A DNA stretch of 64,000 nucleotides from Roseinatronobacter alkalisoli (GTDB lineage Bacteria; Pseudomonadota; Alphaproteobacteria; Rhodobacterales; Rhodobacteraceae): assembly GCF_028745735.1 (NCBI RefSeq), contig NZ_JAQZSM010000005.1:186001-250000 (forward strand). Direction: 5' to 3'. The translations under genes and the position numbers were made by a program. Positions 8,456 to 17,589 of the stretch are shown one piece after another (the stretch's first letter is position 1; each line of letters starts with the position of its first letter). Below the pieces are notes generated by a model. The model worked only from the letters and a program-made list of their open reading frames with translations, was not told the DNA's origin and did no database searches.

Positions 8456-9799
8456 ATGACACAAAGCATCACAACCCCCGGTATCATTGCCGGGCGCCTG
8501 CATGCCGACGATTACGCGCGCCATTTTGACGATCTTTACCCCGCATATGACGCGCATGAAGCCATGGTTGCCGCCGACAGGTGTTATTTCTGCCATGATG
8601 CGCCCTGCATTACGGCCTGCCCCACGGAAATTGATATTCCGCTGTTCATTCGCCAGATTCAGGCAGGACAGCCCGAAGCGGCGGCGCGCACCATCTTTGA
8701 CCAGAATATCCTTGGTGGCATGTGCGCGCGCGTCTGCCCTACGGAAACGCTGTGCGAAGGCTCTTGTGTGCGCGAGGCTGCCGAAGGCAAACCTGTCGAA
8801 ATCGGGCGGTTGCAACGGTATGCGACAGAAACACTGATCGCCAGGAATTCGCACCCGTATACGCGCGCTGTCCCTACCGGCAAACATGTTGCGGTGGTGG
8901 GCGCGGGTCCGGCGGGGTTGGCCTGCGCACACAGACTGGCGATGTACGGCCATGATGTCACTGTCTTTGACCGGCGCGAAAAACCGGGCGGGCTGAACGA
9001 ATACGGCATTGCGGCCTATAAGGCGGCGCATGGGTTCGCGCAGTCCGAAGTGGACTGGCTGATGCAGATCGGCGGGATAACCCTGCGGCAGGGCTGGACA
9101 CTGGGCGAAGACGGCACCTTACAAGACCTGCAAGGCAGTTTTGACGCGGTGTTTCTGGGGATCGGGCTGGCAGGTGTGAATGCGCTGGGTCTGGAAGGCG
9201 AGGATATACCGACAGCGCGCGACGCAGTCGATTTCATTGCCGAACTGCGCCAGACCGCTGATCTGTCCACATTGCCCATAGGGCGGCATGTCGTGGTGAT
9301 CGGGGGCGGTATGACCGCAGTGGATGCCGCCGTGCAGTCACGCCTGCTGGGGGCCGAACATGTGACCATGGTGTACCGGCGCGGGCGCGATGCCATGGGC
9401 GCATCGGACTATGAGCTGAACCACGCCGCGAATGAAGGCGTGAAGATCATCACCAACGCCATGCCGATTGCAATCCATGCCAACGGTGCCCTGCGAGAGG
9501 TGGAATTCGCCTATACACATGCCGGGGAAACCGGGCTGGAACCGACTGGCGAGACATTTCGCCTGAAGGCGGACCAACTGTTCAAGGCCATCGGGCAGAC
9601 ATTGGCTAACACGCCCGACGCGCTGGAGATTGACCAGCGCAAGATCGGCACTGATGGCAGCGGGCGTGCTACTCTCGCACGGGTATGGGCGGGCGGTGAC
9701 TGTACCGGCGGCGGCGAGGATCTGACCGTGACCGCTGTGGCACAAGGACGCGACGCCGCAGAAGACATCCATGCAACATTGATGGGGAATGGTGCGTGA
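8456..9799 (+). CDS. preT: NAD-dependent dihydropyrimidine dehydrogenase, PreT subunit
   Basis: 447 residues. Two N-terminal [4Fe-4S] clusters are visible: Cys 43, 46, 51 and 55, and Cys 90, 94, 100 and 104. The FAD-binding GAGPAG lies near 149-154 and the NAD(P)-binding GGGMTA near 285. This is the flavin/iron-sulphur subunit that passes electrons between NADH and PreA, reducing uracil and thymine to the 5,6-dihydro forms. The RBS is AAGGGG before ATG 8456. It is 26 bp upstream of preA, forming a two-gene unit under the RutR-like site at 8373. Confidence 0.95.
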   Translation: MTQSITTPGIIAGRLHADDYARHFDDLYPAYDAHEAMVAADRCYFCHDAPCITACPTEIDIPLFIRQIQAGQPEAAARTIFDQNILGGMCARVCPTETLCEGSCVREAAEGKPVEIGRLQRYATETLIARNSHPYTRAVPTGKHVAVVGAGPAGLACAHRLAMYGHDVTVFDRREKPGGLNEYGIAAYKAAHGFAQSEVDWLMQIGGITLRQGWTLGEDGTLQDLQGSFDAVFLGIGLAGVNALGLEGEDIPTARDAVDFIAELRQTADLSTLPIGRHVVVIGGGMTAVDAAVQSRLLGAEHVTMVYRRGRDAMGASDYELNHAANEGVKIITNAMPIAIHANGALREVEFAYTHAGETGLEPTGETFRLKADQLFKAIGQTLANTPDALEIDQRKIGTDGSGRATLARVWAGGDCTGGGEDLTVTAVAQGRDAAEDIHATLMGNGA

Positions 9800-9824
9800 A
9801 CGCGCATCCTACGGAGTGAGCACA

Positions 9825-11126
9825 ATGGCAAATCTGACCACGAATTTCATCGGCATCAAATCCCCGAACCCCTACTGGCTGGCCTCGGCCCCGCCGACCG
9901 ACAAGGCGTATAATGTCGAGCGTGCCTTCAAGGCGGGCTGGGGCGGGGTGGTGTGGAAAACGCTGGGCTCTGAGGGGCCACCCGTCGTCAACGTGAACGG
10001 CCCGCGCTACGGCGCCATATGGGGCGCGGACCGCCGGCTTCTGGGGCTGAACAATATCGAGCTGATCACCGACCGCCCGCTTGACGTGAACCTGCGCGAA
10101 ATCAAACAGGTGAAACGCAACTGGCCGGACCGCGCGCTTGTCGTGTCGCTGATGGTGCCCTGCGACGAGGAATCGTGGAAAGCCATCCTGAAACATGTCG
10201 AAGATACAGAAGCTGACGGGGTGGAACTGAATTTCGGCTGTCCTCATGGCATGAGCGAGCGGGGCATGGGCGCGGCTGTGGGCCAGGTGCCCGAATATAT
10301 CGAAATGGTCACCCGCTGGGTGAAGCAGCATTCACGCATGCCCTGCATTGTCAAACTGACACCCAATATTGCCGATATCCGCAAGCCGGCAGAGGCCGCG
10401 AAGCGCGGCGGGGCGGATGCAGTGTCGCTGATCAACACCATCAATTCCATTACGTCGGTCAATCTGGACACATTCAGCCCCGAACCGATGATTGACGGCA
10501 AGGGCGCGCATGGGGGCTATTGCGGGCCAGCGGTCAAACCTATTGCGCTGAACATGGTCGCTGAAATCGCGCGGGATGCACAAACGCGCGGCCTGCCCAT
10601 TTCCGGCATTGGCGGTGTAACCACTTGGCGCGATGCGGCGGAATTCCTGACCCTTGGCGCGGGCAATGTGCAGGTCTGCACGGCCGCCATGACCTATGGG
10701 TTCGGGATCGTCAGGGAACTGACAGCGGGCCTGTCGCATTACATGGACCAGAAAGGATTCACATCGGTTGACCAGCTTGTGGGACGCGCAGTGCCGAATG
10801 TGACCGACTGGCAATATCTGAACCTGAACTATGTGACCAAGGCGAAAATCAATCAGGATCTGTGCATATCCTGCGGGCGCTGTTTCGCCGCCTGCGAAGA
10901 CACGTCGCATCAGGCGATTTCCATGTCGGCTGACCGCAGATTCGAAGTGATCGATGATGAATGCGTGGCCTGCAACCTGTGTATCAATGTCTGTCCGGTT
11001 GCTGATTGCATTACCATGGAAGAACTGCCCATAGGCAGCACCGATCCGCGCACGGGCGAGAAGGTGGGCGATTACGCCAACTGGACAACCCACCCGAATA
11101 ACCCGATGGCAAAAGCCGCCGAATAA
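9825..11126 (+). CDS. preA: NAD-dependent dihydropyrimidine dehydrogenase, PreA subunit
   Basis: 433 residues from ATG 9825 (GGAG upstream). The in-frame ATG at 9789 would overlap preT and lacks an RBS. Residues 1-310 form the dihydroorotate-dehydrogenase-like FMN barrel, with NFGCPHGMSERGMG near 135. The C-terminus carries two ferredoxin-type clusters (CISCGRCFAAC and CVACNLCINVC). It binds and reduces the pyrimidine ring. The stop codon touches the stop of the convergent rutR gene with no intergenic base. Confidence 0.95.
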   Translation: MANLTTNFIGIKSPNPYWLASAPPTDKAYNVERAFKAGWGGVVWKTLGSEGPPVVNVNGPRYGAIWGADRRLLGLNNIELITDRPLDVNLREIKQVKRNWPDRALVVSLMVPCDEESWKAILKHVEDTEADGVELNFGCPHGMSERGMGAAVGQVPEYIEMVTRWVKQHSRMPCIVKLTPNIADIRKPAEAAKRGGADAVSLINTINSITSVNLDTFSPEPMIDGKGAHGGYCGPAVKPIALNMVAEIARDAQTRGLPISGIGGVTTWRDAAEFLTLGAGNVQVCTAAMTYGFGIVRELTAGLSHYMDQKGFTSVDQLVGRAVPNVTDWQYLNLNYVTKAKINQDLCISCGRCFAACEDTSHQAISMSADRRFEVIDDECVACNLCINVCPVADCITMEELPIGSTDPRTGEKVGDYANWTTHPNNPMAKAAE

Positions 11127-11777
11127 TCAGGGCGCAAGAAGGCGGGTATAAAGATGCTCCAGAAACGCCTCGGCGCCGTCCAGCGGGTCATGCCCGTCCC
11201 CGCGGATCATACCTATCTGGGCCGCGAAATCAGCGTAATGCTGCGTCAGCGCCCAGATCGAGAAGATCAGATGGTAGGGGTCGGTCTGCGCAATCCGTCC
11301 CGCATCCGCCCATGCCCGCAACACCCGCGCCTTGTCATCGACAAGGACACGCAGATCATTGCGGATGAATTGCTCAACACGCGGGGCACCTTGCAGAATT
11401 TCATTGGCAAACAGGCGGCTTTCGCGCGGAAAATCCCGCGACATCTGCAGTTTGCGGCGCATATAGGCCATGATTTCCGCCTGCGGGGTGCCACCCGCGT
11501 CCAGCATCCGCAGCGGGTCCAGCCATGTATCCAGCAGCCGCGTCAGCAATTCGCGGTGAATGGCATCCTTGCTGTCGAAGTAATACAACAGATTGGGCTT
11601 GGACAGCCCCGCCTGTGCGGCGATCTGGTCAAGGGTCGCGCCTCGGAACCCATGGGTGGAAAACACCTCCAGCGCGGCATCCAGAATGATCTGCCTGTTG
11701 CGCCGCTGAATACGCGAACGCGGCGGCGTTTTCGCGCTGCCGGATTTTTCAGCGGGTATCGGGTCGGGCGCGGACAT
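11127..11777 (-). CDS. rutR: TetR-family pyrimidine regulator RutR
   Basis: 216 residues. An N-terminal TetR helix-turn-helix (about 25-75: LDQIAAQAGLSKPNLLYYFDSK) is followed by the RutR-type ligand domain with LDTWLDPL, FANEILQGAP and HLIFSIWALTQHYADF, which align with E. coli RutR almost throughout. RutR senses uracil or thymine and blocks transcription in their absence. It is divergent from hyuC, with a near-consensus site at 11793-11808 between them, so autoregulation is likely, and it is convergent with preA. The N-terminal 20 residues are low-complexity and could be shorter. Confidence 0.92.
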   Translation of the reverse strand: MSAPDPIPAEKSGSAKTPPRSRIQRRNRQIILDAALEVFSTHGFRGATLDQIAAQAGLSKPNLLYYFDSKDAIHRELLTRLLDTWLDPLRMLDAGGTPQAEIMAYMRRKLQMSRDFPRESRLFANEILQGAPRVEQFIRNDLRVLVDDKARVLRAWADAGRIAQTDPYHLIFSIWALTQHYADFAAQIGMIRGDGHDPLDGAEAFLEHLYTRLLAP

Positions 11778-11792
11778 GGGCGGACAAGCTTC

Positions 11793-11808
11793 TTGACTGG
11801 ATGGTCAA
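11793..11808. promoter_or_regulatory. Putative RutR operator in the rutR-hyuC divergent region
   Basis: TTGACTGGATGGTCAA matches the RutR consensus TTGACCA-NN-TGGTCAA at 12 of 14 positions, with perfect TTGAC/GTCAA arms. It is 16 bp from the rutR start codon and 128 bp from the hyuC start, placed to control both directions. Confidence 0.75.
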
Positions 11809-11935
11809 ACTTGATAGCGTCCGATTGGCCGATGTGCAAGCGTCGCCCCCGCGCGACAGGTGCAGGCAGCTTGCAGCCAGAACTGCAGGAAACACAACAA
11901 GCGGTCACAAAGCCCGCGAAAACAGGGAGTCGCAC

Positions 11936-13186
11936 ATGACCGCACCAGCCGCAAATATGAAAATCAATGGTGAACGGCTGTGGGACAGTCTGATGGAAAT
12001 GGCGCAGATCGGTCCGGGAATCGCCGGGGGTAACAACCGCCAGACCGTTACAGATGAAGATGGCGAAGCGCGCCATCTGTTCCAGCGCTGGTGCCAGGAT
12101 GCAGGCGGCACCATGGGTGTCGATGACATGGGCACCATGTTCGCGCGGTTTGAAGGGACCGATCCCGACGCCCTGCCCGTTTATGTCGGCAGTCATCTGG
12201 ACACCCAGCCTACAGGTGGCAAATATGACGGCGTTCTGGGCGTGCTAGCAGGGCTGGAAATCATCCGCACCATGCGCGATCTGGGTATCAAAACCCGCCG
12301 CCCCGTCGTGGTGACCAACTGGACCAATGAAGAAGGCACCCGTTTTGCGCCCGCCATGCTGGCCTCTGGCGTATTTGCCGGTGTGCTGGACCGCGACTGG
12401 GCCTATGCCCGGACCGACGCGCAGGGCAAGCGCTTCGGGGATGAGTTGGAACGCATCGGTTGGAAAGGTGATGAGCCGGTGGGCACGCGCAAGATGCACA
12501 GCTTTTTTGAACTGCATATCGAACAGGGGCCAATTCTGGAAGCTGAAGGCAAACAGGTCGGCGTGGTCACCCACGGGCAAGGGCTGCGCTGGATCGAATG
12601 CACCGTGACCGGCAAGGGCCAGCACACCGGTTCAACCCCCATGTATATGCGCCGCAATGCCGGGCGCGGGCTGGCGCGGGTGACCGAACTTGTCCATGAA
12701 ATCGCGCTGAAACACCAACCCAACGCCGTGGGCGCCATCGGGCAGATCGATGTCTACCCCAATTCGCGCAACATCATCCCTGAAAAGGTGGTTTTCACCA
12801 TCGATTTCCGCAGCCATGTGCTGGACACACTGGAAGCGATGGTCGCGGAACTCAACGCCCGCGCGCCGGGTCTTTGCGCCGATATCGGGGTAAAATTTTC
12901 GTCTGAACTGGTGGGATTCTTTGATCCGCCCGCCTTTGATGAAACCCTTGTGGGCCGCGTGCGCGATGCAGCCGAACGGCTGGGCTACAGCCATATGGAC
13001 ATCATCTCCGGTGCAGGGCATGACGCCTGCTGGATTAACCGCTTATACCCCACCACCATGGTGATGTGCCCCTGCGTGGATGGCCTGTCGCATAACGAGG
13101 CAGAGGAGATTTTTCCCGAATGGGCAGAAGCGGGCGCAAATGTGCTGATGCATGCGGTTCTGGAAACCGCGGAGGTTGTGGGGTGA
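11936..13186 (+). CDS. hyuC: N-carbamoyl-beta-alanine amidohydrolase (beta-ureidopropionase), M20/HyuC family
   Basis: 416 residues from ATG 11936 (CAGGGAGT upstream); a longer frame opens at 11801 without support. Zn-binding motifs of the M20 amidase family are seen: GSHLDTQPTGGKYDGVLG near 86-103, NEEGTRF near 127 and ELHIEQGP near 190. The C-terminal AGHDA lies near 360. It hydrolyses N-carbamoyl-beta-alanine to beta-alanine, CO2 and ammonia, the last step of reductive pyrimidine degradation. It is the first gene of a long rightward operon under the RutR-type site. Allantoate or N-carbamoyl-amino-acid amidohydrolases are relatives; the context decides. Confidence 0.9.
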   Translation: MTAPAANMKINGERLWDSLMEMAQIGPGIAGGNNRQTVTDEDGEARHLFQRWCQDAGGTMGVDDMGTMFARFEGTDPDALPVYVGSHLDTQPTGGKYDGVLGVLAGLEIIRTMRDLGIKTRRPVVVTNWTNEEGTRFAPAMLASGVFAGVLDRDWAYARTDAQGKRFGDELERIGWKGDEPVGTRKMHSFFELHIEQGPILEAEGKQVGVVTHGQGLRWIECTVTGKGQHTGSTPMYMRRNAGRGLARVTELVHEIALKHQPNAVGAIGQIDVYPNSRNIIPEKVVFTIDFRSHVLDTLEAMVAELNARAPGLCADIGVKFSSELVGFFDPPAFDETLVGRVRDAAERLGYSHMDIISGAGHDACWINRLYPTTMVMCPCVDGLSHNEAEEIFPEWAEAGANVLMHAVLETAEVVG

Positions 13187-13226
13187 TCCCTGCAACATGC
13201 CTGAAGATGAAACAGGGAGAAATCAT

Positions 13227-14678
13227 ATGACCACCGTCATCAAGAACGGCACCATCGTCACCCATGACCTGACCTATAAAGCCGATATCCGCATTGAGGG
13301 TGGCAAGATCACTGAGATCGGCCCGGACCTGTCCGGCGACACGGAACTTGACGCCACCGGCGCCTATGTCATGCCCGGCGGCATTGACCCCCATACCCAT
13401 CTGGAAATGCCCTTCATGGGCACTTATTCCAGCGATGATTTCGAATCCGGCACCCGTGCGGCGCTGTGTGGCGGGACCACCATGATCATCGATTTCGCGT
13501 TGCCCTCGCCCGGTCAGGGGCTTCTGGACGCGCTGAAGATGTGGGACAACAAATCCGGCCGCGCGCATTGCGACTACTCCTATCACATGGCGGTCACCTG
13601 GTGGTCGCAACAGGTGTTCGATGAAATGCCAGAAGTGGTCGCGCGCGGCATCATCAGCTTCAAGCATTTTCTGGCCTATAAAGGCGCGTTAATGGTCAAT
13701 GATGACGAGCTGTTCTCCAGCTTCAAACGTCTGCGCGAACTGGGCGCGATTGCCATGGTCCATGCCGAGAATGGTGATGTGGTGGCCGAACTCTCCGCCC
13801 GCCTTCTGGCGGAAGGCAATACCGGCCCCGAAGCGCATGCCTATTCCCGCCCCACACAGGTAGAGGGCGAAGCCACGAACCGCGCCATCATGATTGCCGA
13901 CATGGCGGGCGTGCCGCTGTATGTTGTGCATACGTCATGCGAGGAAGCGCATGAAGCCATCCGCCGCGCCCGTCAGGCCGGCAAGCGCGTCTGGGGGGAA
14001 CCGCTGATCCAGCACCTTACACTGGACGAATCCGAGTATTTCCACCCGGATTGGGACCATGCCGCGCGCCGCGTCATGTCGCCGCCATTCCGCAACAAAA
14101 TGCATCAGGACAGCCTGTGGAACGGTCTGGCCAGCGGCAGCCTGTCCGTCGTGGCAACCGACCATTGCGCGTTCAGCACTGATCAGAAACGCTATGGCGT
14201 GGGCGATTTCACCAAAATCCCCAATGGCACCGGCGGGCTGGAAGACCGTATGCCCATGCTCTGGACCTATGGCGTGCGCACAGGGCGTCTGACGATGAAT
14301 GAATTCGTCGCCGTGACATCGACCAATGTTGCCAAGATCTTCGGGATGTATCCGCGCAAGGGGGCTGTGGCTGTAGGGGCCGATGCCGATCTGGTGGTCT
14401 GGGATCCGGAACGCTCTAAAACCATCACGGCCCGGACCCAACAATCGGCCATCGATTACAATGTGTTCGAAGGGCATGAAGTCACTGGCCTGCCGCGCTA
14501 TGTGCTGTCGCGCGGGCGTGTCATGGTTAAAGATGGTGCCTTTGACGGGCAGGAAGGGCATGGGCAATTCATTGAGCGCTGCCCCAATGGGCCGGTCAAT
14601 CAGGCCCTGTCAGCATGGAAAGACCTGACCGCCCCGCGCCCTGTGCAGCGGTCCGGCATTCCGGCAACGGGGGTGTGA
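13227..14678 (+). CDS. hydA: Dihydropyrimidinase (D-hydantoinase)
   Basis: 483 residues from ATG 13227 (CAGGGAGA upstream). The binuclear-metal amidohydrolase pattern is complete: His56 and His58 in DPHTH, a carboxylatable Lys152 in FLAYKGAL, the VHAENGD histidine near 180, VVHTSCEEA near 235 and ATDHCAF near 312. It opens the dihydrouracil or dihydrothymine ring to N-carbamoyl-beta-amino acids, the substrate of HyuC upstream. The stop codon overlaps the start of the following ABC ATPase gene, so transport and catabolism are co-translated. Confidence 0.95.
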   Translation: MTTVIKNGTIVTHDLTYKADIRIEGGKITEIGPDLSGDTELDATGAYVMPGGIDPHTHLEMPFMGTYSSDDFESGTRAALCGGTTMIIDFALPSPGQGLLDALKMWDNKSGRAHCDYSYHMAVTWWSQQVFDEMPEVVARGIISFKHFLAYKGALMVNDDELFSSFKRLRELGAIAMVHAENGDVVAELSARLLAEGNTGPEAHAYSRPTQVEGEATNRAIMIADMAGVPLYVVHTSCEEAHEAIRRARQAGKRVWGEPLIQHLTLDESEYFHPDWDHAARRVMSPPFRNKMHQDSLWNGLASGSLSVVATDHCAFSTDQKRYGVGDFTKIPNGTGGLEDRMPMLWTYGVRTGRLTMNEFVAVTSTNVAKIFGMYPRKGAVAVGADADLVVWDPERSKTITARTQQSAIDYNVFEGHEVTGLPRYVLSRGRVMVKDGAFDGQEGHGQFIERCPNGPVNQALSAWKDLTAPRPVQRSGIPATGV

Positions 14679-15469
14679 TGACAGACACATCCACTGCGCC
14701 AGTTATTTCCGCACGCGACCTCAGCCTGACATTCCAGACGAATGACGGCCCGGTCCACGCCCTCAAAGATGTCTCGCTCGACATCTCCAGGGGCGAATTC
14801 GTCAGCTTCATCGGCCCCTCGGGCTGCGGCAAGACAACCTTCCTGCGCGTCATCGCAGATCTTGAACAGCCGACATCAGGCACGATTACCGTGAACGGCA
14901 TGTCGCCCGAAGCTGCCCGCCGCGCCCGCGCCTATGGCTATGTGTTTCAGGCCGCAGGGCTTTATCCCTGGCGCACGATCGCAGGAAACATCAAACTACC
15001 CCTTGAAATCATGGGATATTCCTCGACAGAACAACAATCGCGCGTCGAAAAGGCGCTGGAACTGGTGGAACTTTCGGGCTTTGCACGCAAATTCCCCTGG
15101 CAGTTGTCGGGCGGCATGCAGCAACGCGCCTCCATCGCGCGCGCGCTGGCCTTTGACGCCGATATCCTGTTGATGGATGAACCGTTCGGCGCGCTGGACG
15201 AAATCGTGCGCGACCGCCTGAATGAACAGCTTCTTGAACTTTGGGCGCGCACTGAAAAAACCATCGGCTTTGTCACCCATTCCATCCCCGAAGCTGTCTA
15301 TCTGTCGACGAAAATCGTCGTCATGTCCCCCCGCCCCGGTCGGATCACCGACATTATCGACAGCCCGCTGCCGCGCATCCGCCCGCTGGATATCCGCGAC
15401 AGCCCGGAATTCATTGAAATCGCGCAGCGGGTGCGCGAAGGACTGCGCGCGGGGCATCTGGATGACTGA
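14678..15469 (+). CDS. ABC transporter ATP-binding protein (NitT/TauT/ThiZ type)
   Basis: 263 residues from ATG 14678, overlapping the hydA stop by 1 bp. Walker A GPSGCGKTT is near residue 49, the Q-loop YVFQAAGLYPWR near 95, the signature LSGGMQQR near 147, Walker B ILLMDEPFGALDE near 167, and the switch His in FVTHSIPEA near 204. The YPW after the Q-loop is typical of the nitrate/sulfonate/pyrimidine ABC group. It energises the two permeases downstream. Its position in the RutR-controlled operon suggests uptake of pyrimidines or related compounds; substrate is inference. Confidence 0.9.
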   Translation: MTDTSTAPVISARDLSLTFQTNDGPVHALKDVSLDISRGEFVSFIGPSGCGKTTFLRVIADLEQPTSGTITVNGMSPEAARRARAYGYVFQAAGLYPWRTIAGNIKLPLEIMGYSSTEQQSRVEKALELVELSGFARKFPWQLSGGMQQRASIARALAFDADILLMDEPFGALDEIVRDRLNEQLLELWARTEKTIGFVTHSIPEAVYLSTKIVVMSPRPGRITDIIDSPLPRIRPLDIRDSPEFIEIAQRVREGLRAGHLDD

Positions 15470-15503
15470 ACCCTTTTCATTCTGGCAAAAATATCCCGGG
15501 GGA

Positions 15504-15536
15504 GTCGCGCGCCAGCGCGACGGGGGCAGCGCCCCC
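15504..15536. repeat. Two adjacent perfect hairpins inside the ABC operon (REP-like intergenic element)
   Basis: GTCGCGC-GCCA-GCGCGAC (15504-15521) is followed at once by GGGGGC-AGC-GCCCCC (15522-15536). They lie in the only sizeable gap (83 bp) of an otherwise overlapping operon, just before the first permease gene. The pattern of an A-rich lead-in followed by paired GC hairpins resembles repeated intergenic elements I recall from Rhodobacterales genomes. It might act as a processing, attenuation or mRNA-stabilising site. Only this copy is seen here. Confidence 0.55.
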
Positions 15537-15552
15537 TGCAACAGGGGCGACC

Positions 15553-16449
15553 ATGCGTAACCTGATCCCTGTTCTTTCCGTCGCCGCACTGCTTATTGCG
15601 ATCTGGTATGCCGCCGTCGTGCCGATGAATGCCCAGTGGGCGCAGGATCAGGCACGCCGCGCGGGGGCGGAACTTACCTTCATCACCCTTGTCGCTGATA
15701 CCATGTCACAACAACGCCCCCGCCTGCCCGCGCCGCATCAGGTGACAACGGAGCTCTGGAATTCCACTGTGGTCGAGGAACTGACCGGGCGGCGCGGGAT
15801 TGTGAACACTGGCAGCCTGTCCAACCGCAGCCTGATCTATCATGGCTGGGTCACGCTCTCGGCCACGCTCCTGGGGTTTGCCATCGGGTCGGTGCTGGGC
15901 ATATCGCTGGCCATTGGCATCGTGCATAACCGCGCGATGGATGCCAGCATCATGCCTTGGGCCATTGCCAGCCAGACCATTCCCATCCTTGCCATCGCGC
16001 CGATGATCATCGTGGTACTGAACGCAGTGGGTATTACCGGCCTGATCCCGAAGGCCATCATCTCGACCTATCTGTCGTTCTTTCCGGTGGTTGTCGGCAT
16101 GGTCAAGGGGCTGCGCGCCCCTGATCACATGCAGCTTGACCTGATGAAAACCTATTACGCCAGCGGGTCACAAGTGCTTGTAAAACTGCGCCTTCCATCC
16201 TCTATGCCTTATCTGTTTGCCTCGCTCAAGGTTGCGATTGCAGCCGCCCTTGTCGGCGCGATTGTGGCCGAACTGCCCACCGGCGCGGTTGCAGGGCTTG
16301 GCGCGCGACTGCTATCGGGCAGCTATTACGGCCAGACTGTGCAGATCTGGTCCGCACTTTTTGCCGCCGCCATCCTTGCGGCCGGCATGGTCGCGCTGAT
16401 CGGGGTGGTTCAGCGCGCAACACTGAAACGCATGGGGATGGCCGCATGA
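15553..16449 (+). CDS. ABC transporter permease (NitT/TauT type), first of two
   Basis: 298 residues. An N-terminal membrane segment (1-22) is followed by a long periplasmic stretch of about 75 residues. Five to six further helices follow, with the EAA-like loop around LMKTYYASGSQVLVKLRLPSSMP (about 195-217), the site that docks the ATPase. The RBS AGGGG lies just beyond the hairpin pair at 15504. It is heterodimeric with the next gene, which overlaps it by 4 bp. It belongs to the pyrimidine-locus transporter. Confidence 0.9.
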   Translation: MRNLIPVLSVAALLIAIWYAAVVPMNAQWAQDQARRAGAELTFITLVADTMSQQRPRLPAPHQVTTELWNSTVVEELTGRRGIVNTGSLSNRSLIYHGWVTLSATLLGFAIGSVLGISLAIGIVHNRAMDASIMPWAIASQTIPILAIAPMIIVVLNAVGITGLIPKAIISTYLSFFPVVVGMVKGLRAPDHMQLDLMKTYYASGSQVLVKLRLPSSMPYLFASLKVAIAAALVGAIVAELPTGAVAGLGARLLSGSYYGQTVQIWSALFAAAILAAGMVALIGVVQRATLKRMGMAA

Positions 16450-17543
16450 AGGTGTTGCAGCAAACCGGCGGGGTTCAATGGGCGGGCATGGTGCTGGCCT
16501 TGCTTGCGGCTGTCGGGTTTGGCGGAACGGGCGATCTGCCCTTAGCGGCGATGATTGCGGTCCTTGCCATTTGCCTGTTTTTTCCGGCGCTACGGGGGCG
16601 GCAGCGCGACTGGCTTTTGATAGGTCTTATCATGATCAATCTATGGGCGGCCGCCTGGATCATGTTGCCTTTTGCGACATCCTCGGGACCGTTCTGGGCA
16701 ATGATACTGGCCCTGTGGCTTGGGGCGTGGCTTCTGGTGGCGCTGTTGGCTGAAAGTCCGCGCCTGACGGGTATTGCCGGGCGCGCGCAATCGCTGCTTG
16801 CGCCGATTGCCTTCGGGGCCACGCTTCTGTGGTTGTGGGAAGTGGTGGTGCGCGCACTGGACGTGCCGCGTGTGATCCTGCCCGCGCCAAGCCTGATCTG
16901 GGACCGGTTGATCCGCTCCACTGATGTGCTTTGGGTGGATTTCGTGCAGACCTTCATCAAGGGCGCGTTGTCGGGCTATGCCATCGGCGTGGGGGCGGCG
17001 CTGGTCTTCGCATTGCTGGTGGACCGGTCCGATTTCCTGCGCCGGGGTCTGCTGCCTGTGGGCAACTTTCTGGCCGCCCTTCCCATCATCGGCACCGCCC
17101 CGATCATGGTCATGTGGTTTGGGTTCGACTGGCCGTCCAAGGCCGCTGTGGTCGTGGCGATGGTGTTTTTTCCCATGCTGGTCAACACTGTGCAGGGGCT
17201 GGCCGCAACCGATGCCATGCAGCGCGACCTGATGCGCACCTATAATGCAAGCTGGGCACAGGCGCTGTTGAAACTGCGCCTGCCTGCGGCGATGCCTTTC
17301 ATTTTCAACGGGCTTAAAATTGCATCAACCCTCGCGCTGATCGGGGCGATTGTTGCTGAATTTTTCGGCTCTCCCACGCGGGGGATGGGCTTTCGCATCT
17401 CGACCGAGGTGGGGCGGTTGCAACTGGACATGGTCTGGGCAGAAATTGCCGTAGCAGCCCTCGCGGGGTCGCTGTTCTACGGTATTCTTGCGCTTGCAGA
17501 ACGCGGGGTCACTTTCTGGCACCCGTCACAACGCAGGCGTTAA
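16446..17543 (+). CDS. ABC transporter permease (NitT/TauT type), second of two
   Basis: 365 residues. Four extra hydrophobic helices occupy about residues 1-110, ahead of the usual six-helix permease core. The EAA-like loop is around LMRTYNASWAQALLKLRLPAAMP (about 259-281). The start overlaps the preceding permease stop by 4 bp (ATGA). The extended N-terminal membrane part makes it longer than the common 250-280 residues. It partners the 15553 permease and the ATPase at 14678. Confidence 0.9.
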   Translation: MKVLQQTGGVQWAGMVLALLAAVGFGGTGDLPLAAMIAVLAICLFFPALRGRQRDWLLIGLIMINLWAAAWIMLPFATSSGPFWAMILALWLGAWLLVALLAESPRLTGIAGRAQSLLAPIAFGATLLWLWEVVVRALDVPRVILPAPSLIWDRLIRSTDVLWVDFVQTFIKGALSGYAIGVGAALVFALLVDRSDFLRRGLLPVGNFLAALPIIGTAPIMVMWFGFDWPSKAAVVVAMVFFPMLVNTVQGLAATDAMQRDLMRTYNASWAQALLKLRLPAAMPFIFNGLKIASTLALIGAIVAEFFGSPTRGMGFRISTEVGRLQLDMVWAEIAVAALAGSLFYGILALAERGVTFWHPSQRRR

Positions 17544-17589
17544 TCCCTGTGCCCCAGCCAAGGGCCAGGCAACACGGAGGTGGATAAAA

